A DNA stretch of 64,000 nt from Kappaphycus alvarezii (Eukaryota > Rhodophyta > Florideophyceae > Gigartinales > Solieriaceae), in the NCBI GenBank assembly GCA_002205965.3, contig NADL03000029.1, positions 558,001 to 622,000 of the forward strand, given 5' to 3'. Of this stretch, positions 56,363 through 64,000 are shown one piece after another; the first letter of the stretch is position 1; each line of letters begins with the position of its first letter. A program made the position numbers and the translations under genes. A model generated the notes under the pieces. It was not told where the DNA came from, searched no databases, and worked only from the letters and a program-made list of their open reading frames with translations.

Positions 56363-57490
56363 TTGGAGATTGAGAGAAAATCGACCGTTCTAGTGAACCA
56401 CACTACTAAAACAACCAAATACGGGACTGCAACTGCATCCGACTTCGAGAAAGGTTTTGGCATGATGAACCCTCCGTTATTCGAGCCGGACCAAGACATT
56501 CTATCGTGGAGAAAGAAAGCTTCAAGTTGGGTTGACTTAATTGCGACCGCAGCCGAGAAGGGAGAAGAAAAATTCTACAAAACGGTATTCCACACACTTA
56601 GACGTCAACTATACGATCGAGGTCTTCGCCTAGCTCAGCGGAGTCTTGTAGACGGAGCGCAAGAGCAAGGAAAGATCGATTGCAAGCAGGAAGACCAAGT
56701 CAAAGCTGTGTAAGAGATCGTGGACTCAATTGCCCAAGATCCTCCCATCTCCGTGGTTACTCGCCTCATTGATTCCTTCAATAAGGTGTCTTCTTGCAAG
56801 CGCAAGAACAATGAAGACTTGAACCGTTATGTGTCTAGGTTTCGCGGACTTGCCGCAGAGCACCTAATGAAAGCAGGCTCAACCAGTCAATCTCAAATCG
56901 GAGAAGTACTGGCAATATCCCTGATCAATAACGCCTGTATCTCAGAAGCGCCCCTTACCAATGCCAAGCTCAGACTTACTAGAATGGCAGAGGAACGAAG
57001 CAAGGGAACGATATGCGCTGAGAAAAAGTTTACGTTGACTTTGGATGAGGCACAGAAGATATCTTTGAGTACCAGAAAGCTTGCTGTTTCGATTGCAAGA
57101 GCCTCTGGGAGTTCCAGTCGTACTGGAAAACTCTCCATCAGGAAGGTGACGGGTCGGTTCAATGATATGTGTCGAGATGCCAAGCCCATCTTCGATAATA
57201 TCAAGAAACTAAATGGTACTCGAGATATAGCCAAATCCATTGCTTCCTCTGGTCGTCGTTGCACCTTAAGTCTGGATGACGCGGTGGATGTACTCCGCTC
57301 TCTTGCTCAGACTACCAACAGAACTGAAGCCTCGGTAACAAAGGCTCAAATTGAGTCTGCAGTTGACCATAGAGTTAGAAGTTTCTTTGGAAGTCAAGAG
57401 AATGGTCAACGAGAGTCAAGGATCAGAAACCAGTCAAATCATCGCGCTTTCAACGGAAAGAAGCGGAAGACTTACGGAACACGGCGATAA
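56363..57490 (+). pseudogene. gag protein, one in-frame stop
   Basis: Two frames in the same phase are separated by a single stop at about 56711 (VKAV-stop-EIVDSIAQDPP), giving about 375 residues. FGMMNPPLFEPDQDILSWRK and KASSWVDLIATAAEKGEEKF begin the capsid-like part; RKNNEDLNRYVSRFRGLAAE is the typical E-x-x-x-x-Y-x-x-[RL]-F helix of retrotransposon gag proteins. The C terminus is basic (RNQSNHRAFNGKKRKTYGTR). The next frame carries CMDCGRKDHARGDLKCQ, a variant zinc knuckle. It is the best-preserved coding region of the element. Confidence 0.7.
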
Positions 57491-57769
57491 TTACAAAATC
57501 CGATCGGATGGCAAGAGGAAGAAGTCAAAATGCTGGCGGAACTCGTCGGAGAAGCCTGCATGGACTGTGGAAGGAAGGACCACGCTCGAGGTGATTTGAA
57601 GTGCCAGTGTCAGCTATGCCACTTTGAAGATTCGAGAAGCAAAAGATCGCCATGACGAAGATTCCGAAAGAAACAGAATACCTGAAAACTTCAATGGGTA
57701 TTTTCGTCCGGGCTCCAAGCATTCCAAGGGCAAAGGAGCCTGGTAAGCGGAATCCCTACCAAGTCTGAT

Positions 57770-58090
57770 CTGATACCATGCATAACGACCGAATCCTATT
57801 TTGGACGAGGGTTGCCCCCATCCGTCGGAGGAATTAAGTCAGCAGTAGCGCTGTCTTTAGCGATGGGCATCGAATTCAAGTTGGAGTCCTTAGATTGTGA
57901 GCCATTCTACCATGGTTATGGACAGAACTGCAGTATGCAGAGCTCACATTCGGCATATGGAGACTACCTCTTGAAGATTTGAAAGGGAATAAAATCGTTA
58001 TTCCGTTCTATATCACGAAAGGCGATGGTCCTCTTCTACTTGGAAATTGTGTATTGAGCAAATCGGATGTGCTCAATTCGCATACCCTCG
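57770..58090 (+). pseudogene. Retropepsin-like protease relic
   Basis: GLPPSVGGIKSAVALSLAMG (about 57805-57865) resembles the segment after the D-[ST]-G of retroelement proteases that continue P-x-S-V-G-G. The D-T-G itself is not intact (I-T-T-E-S-Y-F-G-R). FYHGYGQNCSMQ follows, then in another frame KGNKIVIPFYITKGDGPLLL and GNCVLSKSDV (about 57980-58070), matching the I-x-F-x-[IV]-x-x-G-D-x-P-L-L-x-G end of such proteases. Confidence 0.6.
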
Positions 58091-58309
58091 TGTTCTTATT
58101 ACACCTCCAGGTGTAATAGAAGGATCGGATAGCAAAAGTGCTTCCGATCTATGTTACTGAAGGTAGAGAAACTCGAACTCATTTCATGTTGTTATGAGCC
58201 AAATATCCAGTTCCAAAGCTACCTTGCGACCCAGCGGGCTTTGCTTGGAACCAATGGAGACTCGCAGACGAAGGTAGCAAACAATCGCGGTTCATGGGAA
58301 AATCTGCGA

Positions 58310-59320
58310 AAGAGTTCGCTTCAAAACTTCACCTGTACTCGCATTTCCTCTAAAGGACATGAAGATCTCTGCAAAGGGGCGGAGTTCTTTCTCCACTCTT
58401 AGAGCAAGCCTCGAAGCTGTCGTGGAAAAGTGCTCTAGCTGCAAGACGACTGGACGTCCGCTTAATGTGCGCAAGATATCCTTGAAAAGGCCACTTCGAA
58501 CATTTAACGAGGACGTGCAAATCGATTTCATGTACGTGGTTGAATTGACGAAGTACCCAATACTCCATATGAAAGACCTGGCTTCACGCTTCTGCAATGC
58601 GGTTGTTGTGTCGACCAGATATGGAAGAAGCTGGAAGAATCTTTGAAACTCACTGGATCGCAGTGAATGGAGCCCCTGAATCAATATCGTTTGATCAGGA
58701 ATTCGACAATGATGATTTTTGCAAGACGTTGCAAAAACATGCATCAAACCGAAGCCTCGTCCTGCGAGGAGACATAGCAAAATCGGTTCAGTAGAAAGTG
58801 CAAACTTCACCCTACGTCAGATGTCACTGCGTATTCTCAAGGATGCAATGCACGAACGAACACACGTTACTTCGTTCACGGTTCAGAAATCGTCTCAAGA
58901 GCCGTACTTGCAACGAATCTTCTTCGTGGAAATAATCGTGTCAGTGCTTTGAGCTTGCAAGAGGATACAACCATCTATTCTTGGTCTGCCACAGATGCCA
59001 GTGGACTCCAGTTAATTGACGCACATTATGAGAAGTTGCACGCCGCACGCTCTCAAAGATGTTGGAATCTCGATCGCCTAACACTGTTCCGTCAAATATT
59101 TTGACGAGAGAACTCCAGTGTACTTCTTTGAGAAGCAAACAAAACATGTGTTTGGAATTTGGGTTACGTCCAAACGCAAAAGAACATTTCGTCGAGCTCA
59201 CACGGAGCAAATACGGAACCGGGAAACGGCTGAAAGTCGCATACGAGGACATACGGCTATACCCATCTTCATCCTTGCAAGAGTTGGACAGTATCGAGGA
59301 TTCAGAACAAGGACAGGGCA
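58310..59320 (+). pseudogene. Integrase, frameshifted but with all catalytic motifs
   Basis: The zinc-binding part is L-H-L-Y-S-H-F (about 58330) and VEKCSSCKTTGRPLNV (about 58420-58470). The core begins FNEDVQIDFMYVVELTKYPI with the first Asp (about 58503-58560). NGAPESISFDQEFDNDDF holds the second Asp (about 58668-58720). KIGSVESANFTLRQMSLRIL holds the Glu (about 58780-58840). FGLRPNAKEHFVELTRSKYG and KVAYEDIRLYPS (about 59160-59270) form the C-terminal extension. Three frames are needed, so it is non-functional as it stands. Confidence 0.75.
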
Positions 59321-60233
59321 ATCAGATCCCGTGGATGAAGAAGCATCTGTTGCCGCTGCACCTATCCTGTCTGCTTCTATACCAAGACAATACCAGAGAC
59401 GAACAATCTCGATGCCAAGCGGTCACGACGAACATCGTTCTTCATTGTCTCGAGTCGTATCGATGACATCCAGAAAAATCGGATAATCGTTCCGCAGTCG
59501 TCTTCGTTCCTTGTGACTAAGAATAATGCCAATCAGGCTACGTTCAAGGATGTCGAATTTGACATAACTCAGAATACTCCAACCAGTCGACCGGACAAAG
59601 ATGTTGGAACTCTCGCGGATATTCGAAGTTCCCGCAAGAGTTGAAATCACAGAAGCAAACCATACTTCGGCAAATTCGAAATGCAATTGGTTATGAGCCT
59701 GTGACGGAAAGTAAGATCGTTTCAATGGCGCCAAGGTGGCTTATTGACGAATCCATCCAGAAGGAAAGTCTAATTACCAGGATAAAAACGCGTACGACGA
59801 AGTCAATATTAGAAACCTTTCCAGAGATGCAAATCTTATATCCTCGCATTGTTTCTTCCAAATCAAAATCGATGAAAGAAAGCAGCATGACCCCTGTGAA
59901 ACAGAGAGCGAGGCAGCCGGGGCGCTGCTAACGGGACAATAGAGGCGATGGTAATGAGTTTCAAAAAGTTGGGGGCAAAGGGTGTATGGAGTGTACCTGG
60001 ATTCCAACAAGAATCCAGATGAGCCCCTCCTTTTATAGACAGTACGGTAACTCTACTCTAGAAATTCAATGCTATGTTAGCTCGGTAGAATTTACTAGAA
60101 AGTAGAGGTGTAACTATAGACTTGTACTATCTAGAGTATAGCTACGTAAATAAAACGATGACGTGGGGCTCCACGTCAAATAAGAACATTGAAGGAAAAT
60201 CAAATTTCTAAAATCATTCAAGAAGATACAGTT

Positions 60234-60313
60234 TCTCTGTTACACCACTGCGTAATAGGGAACTGGAATGGCGACAGCGCACAAGTCTCTATTACACAAT
60301 GGTGTAACAGAGA
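60234..60313. repeat. Imperfect 25-bp palindrome (foldback)
   Basis: The left arm TCTCTGTTACACCACTGCGT-AATAG (60234-60258) pairs with 60289-60313 with two mismatches around a 30-base spacer. A third, partial TTGTTACACC follows at 60317. The small size fits a foldback/MITE remnant. Confidence 0.7.
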
Positions 60314-60329
60314 CATTGTTACACCCTGC

Positions 60330-60900
60330 GCAAGCTTCCGGCGATTTTGTGAGAAGATTGCAGGAGATGGAACGCCTGCGATAAAAAACTGAAACTGTTA
60401 GTATTTGGTCTCTAGTTTAACCTACCATGCAAACACTCTAAGCGACCTTGAGAAAACCCAGCAGGACAGTTGGAGCTATGAGTTCCCGCTTAATGTAACA
60501 GAGATAGCTATGGTTGCGTGGGGCAGGGGTGCATTGAGCATTGCTGAGCCTGATCGATGAGAACGGCCTTTCGTACCTGCCTCCCCTAGTTCGACACAAC
60601 ATGCGCTAGGGGCGAGGGATGGCAATCCAACCAAATCAGCAAAACATGAATCTATAGACGAAGGCTCGGAAGCGAGAATCGCAGCGAGGACGAGCTATCC
60701 ATAGGACCCCTTTAGACCTTGATACTTTGGCACCCGCGACCAGCACGGCCTGGATGCTGGGCGATGCGACGCGAAGATTGAAGCCCAAGGCCTGTCACAG
60801 AATTTGAAAAAAATGGAAGTGATTAACTCAGGGCAACTTCCAGTGGTGTCCGGGATGAGAAAGACCAGGGTGATATACGTAGGTTTACTTCAGGTAGGGG
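60330..60900. other. No recognisable gene
   Basis: Short frames only. Confidence 0.3.
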
Positions 60901-60905
60901 AAAAG

Positions 60906-61157
60906 GTTTGGGTGTTTTACTGTTGGAAGATATATCCGATCTATCCCATGGTTTTCCAGACAACCACAATCGATTCAAAAAGGGTATACCGACACAGTAA
61001 TGGGGAAGGAACTACGCTCCCAAAGAAGCTACCTTCAGGCCAGCCATCAAGCAGGCCGCATTGGACATGACGGCTGCTGCAGCGTGCCTTTGCATCAAAA
61101 CCCCCCGAACCTTTCCGTGCGTCTCCAGTGCCCTCACGGTCACATTCCTTGCCACGT
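60906..61157 (-). repeat. Inverted repeat arm (non-LTR 3' end), left
   Basis: The complement of 62611-62861 with about 95% identity, covering the last coding residues and the 3' untranslated part of the non-LTR family. The shared end is GTTTGGGTGTTTTACTGTTG on the plus strand; no poly-A tail is seen. Confidence 0.85.
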
Positions 61158-61347
61158 CATTTAGCACTGCACATGCATCCGGGTGCCACCCTCCAAGAGT
61201 GGAGATAGGCACAGGCACGAGCCTACCTCTGGTGGAGGTCGAGATAAAGGATTGATATCTTCTCTGCTTTGCATTTCGCGCCGCATTCAGAGAGGACATC
61301 GGGTTGAAGGCCCTCACTCTCCTGTTGGAGGGAGCGAGGGGATTCAC
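61012..61347 (-). pseudogene. 3'-end of the non-LTR family (copy 3)
   Basis: An open frame of 111 codons ends the protein: RLVPVPISTLGGWHPDACAV, LNDVARNVTVRALETHGKVR and QRHAAAAVMSNAACLMAGLK. This is the canonical C-terminal tail (P-[VI]-S-T-L-G-G-W-H-P-D-A, then x-Q-R-H-A) of LINE-like reverse transcriptases in algae and fungi. It is the most complete tail in the window. Upstream minus-strand frames to about 62190 (61728-62192, 154 codons, Cys-rich around WHKGQTIYCGHCSNYVADLC) may be more of the same protein. Confidence 0.7.
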
Positions 61348-62559
61348 GAAGGTAACATTAAAAAAGTCGGTCCTCCGGTGCTTCCCATTGCCTGGATGTC
61401 TGGTCTCGTGCGGTGGAGACCATGGCGTGGCTTCAGGTAGGGTGCTGTCCTCTGGTCGTGGGAGAGATTTTACATGCTTTTCCTGAATATGGGCAAGATG
61501 CTCAAAGAGCTATCTGGATGACCCATATCGGCCACTTGCTATGGAGCCCGGGAGATGATGGACATACCCAACGAGGATCAAATGACACAACTGAGGTGCT
61601 GGTAGATGCGCTTCCTAAAATTAGCGTCGTCAGTGTGATATATGGCCGGAATTCGCGGTGTATACACTTCCAGAAACGAAACGATATCGATGGATGCAGC
61701 CTCCACGGAGTCAGAAGTCGGCTGTGGCTAGGGTCGCTTTTGAGAGGATAAAAGGCATGAAAGGGAAGCGATCATGACGCCAAAGGCGACAAGTCGCTCC
61801 AGGGGGACCAGTATAAGAGGGGATAACTCGAAGTCTAAACGATCACAGCGAAAAAAGTGATTGACGATTGCCTTGGGGATGGAGTTGCATCGGTGTAACC
61901 GTCCAAACTCTGACGAGCACAAGTCAGCAACATAATTACTGCAGTGCCCACAGTAGATTGTTTGGCCTTTGTGCCAACATTGCCCTTGAAAGACGACGCG
62001 TTTGGAATAACGTAGCCCAACGGGCTGGCACGTGGGCCTTAGACGGACGTCCGCGGGCATGAGCTCTGTGACCGAGATCAGTAGCTGGGCCTTCAAACTC
62101 GCAGCCGCACCCTGCAGCACGGAGGGTAGAGGCAATTCGAACCTCATTGTGGCGTTGCAGGTGGCAAAATCCGAGGGCGAAGGATTTAACAACGTTATCC
62201 ATGGGAGCTTCCATTGACTTGTGGCAGTGATGGGAAGCTAGTGGTTTGTAGATACTAAAAACTGAAACCCCCGAAGTAACATTCGGAGGATGCTCACATA
62301 GAGCGCTGAGGAAACCGTGGTTTTGTATCTGTAGTGTTTTCTCACTAAGGACGCAGCGTGGCTGCGCCGAAAGGCTTGGTCATGGATGCCTGGTCTAATG
62401 TCAGATCGCTACATTGGGGGAGGGCGCGGAGAGCTTCATACTCGTCGTCTTTCTCTTGGGCTTTTGCCGTAGAGTCTAGCTGCACCTTGCTCAGAATACA
62501 TTGCAGTTTGCTGGCGATGCAGCCATAAAGCCAGGTGCGAATGGCGATTACGCTGCATC

Positions 62560-62745
62560 AGCTGCCATTGTTTTGTCCCATATTACTCACCCCGAGGTAC
62601 TTTCTAGCCACGTGGCAAGGAATGTGGCCGTGAGGGCACTGGAGACGCACGGAAAGGTTCGAGGGGTTTTGATGCAAAGGCACGCTGCAGCAGCCGTCAT
62701 GTCCAATGCGGCCTGCTTGATGGCTGGCCTGAAGGTAGCATTTTA
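62560..62745 (+). pseudogene. 3'-end of the non-LTR family (copy 4), 5'-truncated
   Basis: VARNVAVRALETHGKVRGVL and QRHAAAAVMSNAACLMAGLK on the plus strand, nearly identical to copy 3 but in the opposite direction. Similarity stops at 62611, so the copy is 5'-truncated, as LINE insertions often are. Confidence 0.7.
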
Positions 62746-62861
62746 GGGAGCGTAGTTCCTTCCTCATTACTGTGTCGGTATACCATTTTTGAGTCGATTG
62801 TGGTTGTCTGGAAAACCATGGGATAGATCGGATATATCTTCCAACAGTAAAACACCCAAAC
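62611..62861 (+). repeat. Inverted repeat arm (non-LTR 3' end), right
   Basis: Partner of 60906-61157. Together they frame 1.45 kb of unrelated DNA with the two 3' ends pointing outward. Confidence 0.85.
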
Positions 62862-62869
62862 GTTCCCCC

Positions 62870-64000
62870 TTTCTAGCCCCCTCGCCATTACCCGTCTCGT
62901 CCGACGCCTGGGCCTTTGAGATCTTAACCCGTCCTTCCCCTGATCATCGCTTTCTTCGTTGCGACACTCTTGCGAATCTTACAACCCCCGTTCAAAGTCT
63001 GTTCTACTGTAATCGGGTAAGCTCTGCATCGTATTATCACCATAGCTCAATTCCCCTCTGCGCTTGATGGCTACCAGGACTATTGGCTTCCAGAGAAAGA
63101 AGCTCATGCGTCCAGGCTGATGTAAGTGTCTTTACCCATGACGCTTGCGCACCAACCCAAGGACAGCAACTATAGGCTGATCTCTTCGAATCGACGGTGC
63201 CAATGCCAGCAATTTCTTGCAACGGGTTGCCTTCCATGTTGCGGCATTTAATGCCAACCTCAAATGTTCGCGTCTTTAAACGATGACAAATGCTGTTCAA
63301 ACTCCCGACCCATGTGCCTCAGTTGGCGTGCATTACTGGTTTAATCTGCTGACGCCTCTCTCTCATCTTCTCATCCCATCTTCCCAAGCTGCACCTTTTG
63401 AGAGCCGAGTGACCTCTTTTTTAACTACCCCACCTCCATAATCTTGGCATGCAGCCTGCTCTAAAAGAGATAATTTGCCGACTAGACTTGAGTCAGCACT
63501 GTCCCTGCCAACTTCAAAGATTCTCTTGGAAGCAGGTTCAACCTTCAGCTTCCCCATCAATGGATCCGAAAACCCGCCCGTACGGGTCCACCATGCCCCA
63601 AACCCAAACATGCTCCCCTCAGTGAAGTATTTCCCCATTTCTGTACCGCTAACGGTGCCCGCGACAATCTCGCGCCTCAATCGGTTTACGTGGCTACACG
63701 CAAAGCCAAACGTCTGCGCACTACATCGAATGCCCTCGCAGTTTCTCGATTATCTCCAATACTCTAGAAGCCCGCTCTAGATTCTATCAAAAGCGCATCA
63801 CTTCATCCGCTTAAGAAGTACAACATTTCTTCCGTATCCTACCCCATCCTACTGCTCACCCCTACGGCGCCCATTTTGCGAATCAAATAGACGGAATTCT
63901 ATTCCTGTTTGAATCTAGTCCCGTAACCTATCGTTGAGGAGGCCTAGATCGGCTTCCAAGGCAATAGCGGCCATGGAATACCTTGTGCGGCAAACACTTT
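62870..64000. other. Unassigned, pyrimidine-rich plus strand
   Basis: Plus-strand frames at 62789-63067 and 63475-63780 are Ser/Pro-rich. The minus-strand frame 63037-63300 contains TFEVGIKCRNMEGNPLQEIA. Frames overlap and none carries a known domain. The window may end inside another element. Confidence 0.3.

Larger units (their letters stand above)
56363..59930 (+). mobile_element. gag-protease-integrase retroelement, no RT found
   Basis: Plus-strand order is gag (56363-57490), zinc knuckle (57530-57600), protease (57770-58090) and integrase (58310-59320), all broken by frameshifts. Protease before integrase with no reverse transcriptase between them fits a copia-like order, but the proteins do not resemble the copia copy at 8-12 kb. 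After the integrase a charged segment runs to 59930 and no reverse transcriptase is seen, so the 3' half is missing. Comparing 55950-56360 with 59930-60180 showed no LTR pair. A TATA-like CTATATAAGG at 56309 precedes the gag start by about 55 bp. Confidence 0.65.

Noticed and set aside
56363-57490. Host gene interrupted by one stop
   Set aside because: The downstream zinc knuckle, protease and integrase on the same strand show it is gag.
55950-60180. LTRs around the gag-PR-IN element
   Set aside because: Comparing both flanks showed no matching stretch beyond chance.
60906-62861. DNA transposon with 250-bp TIRs
   Set aside because: The arms encode the tail of a LINE-like protein, and equivalent tails occur singly at 49.4 and 53.6 kb. 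No flanking duplication was seen.
1-64000. CRISPR arrays, rRNA, tRNA genes
   Set aside because: No regularly spaced direct repeats, no rRNA-conserved stretches and no convincing cloverleaf were noticed by eye. tRNAs could be missed without a scan.

Overview
This is eukaryotic, transposon-dominated DNA. No operons, Shine-Dalgarno patterns, tRNA or rRNA genes were seen. Nearly every recognisable coding segment is a mobile-element protein, most are broken by frameshifts or stops, and elements are nested in one another. The one non-transposon gene I recognise is a GH63 glycosidase of the mannosylglycerate/glucosylglycerate hydrolase type (51.3-52.8 kb), itself frameshifted. Red algae accumulate mannosylglycerate (digeneaside) and carry mixtures of retroelements like this, so a florideophyte red alga is my best guess. 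Confidence is low; a fungus or another alga is possible.

Layout. 0-1.1 kb: minus-strand DDE transposase relic. 1.1-8.4 kb: mostly unassignable, AT-rich from about 2.9 kb. 8.4-12.8 kb: minus-strand Ty1/copia element (gag, protease, integrase) split by a 2.04 kb insertion with terminal inverted repeats (TIRs) at 9222-11262. That insertion has a 3-bp target duplication and carries a reverse-transcriptase relic. 12.8-14.4 kb: strand-asymmetric purine-rich DNA. 14.4-18.9 kb: AT-rich desert containing one copy of a dispersed repeat. 18.9-20.6 kb: plus-strand non-LTR-type reverse transcriptase relic. 20.7-22.6 kb: a second purine-rich block. 24.5-26.6 kb: PIF/Harbinger transposase relic with a convergent SANT/Myb-like partner. 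27.3-30.7 kb: two copies of a repeat family that carries its own small acidic-protein gene. 31.0-33.5 kb: short copia-type element with paired direct repeats. 36.4-40.9 kb: retroelement with 145-bp terminal direct repeats, a gag-like ORF and a reverse transcriptase; its left repeat is interrupted by a deletion derivative of the acidic-gene repeat. 42.2-43.2 kb: another acidic-gene copy, inverted. 45.3-46.2 kb: integrase relic. 47.57-49.04 kb: full-length Tc1/mariner element with TIRs and TA duplication. 49.4-62.9 kb: scattered 3' ends of a non-LTR family, the GH63 gene, and a gag-protease-integrase element at 56.4-59.9 kb.

The best candidate for something undescribed is the acidic-gene repeat family. 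Three copies encode relatives of one small protein with a G-P-x-D-[YC]-D-x-Y-C-R-R type motif (one copy has a stop at the Cys), an Arg-rich stretch, a long Glu tract, a V-I-x-I-S-D-S-S-D motif resembling a SUMO-interaction motif in two copies, and a conserved C terminus. Two further copies have lost the gene but kept both ends. One of these is bounded by a 5-bp target duplication, which shows that the unit is mobile.
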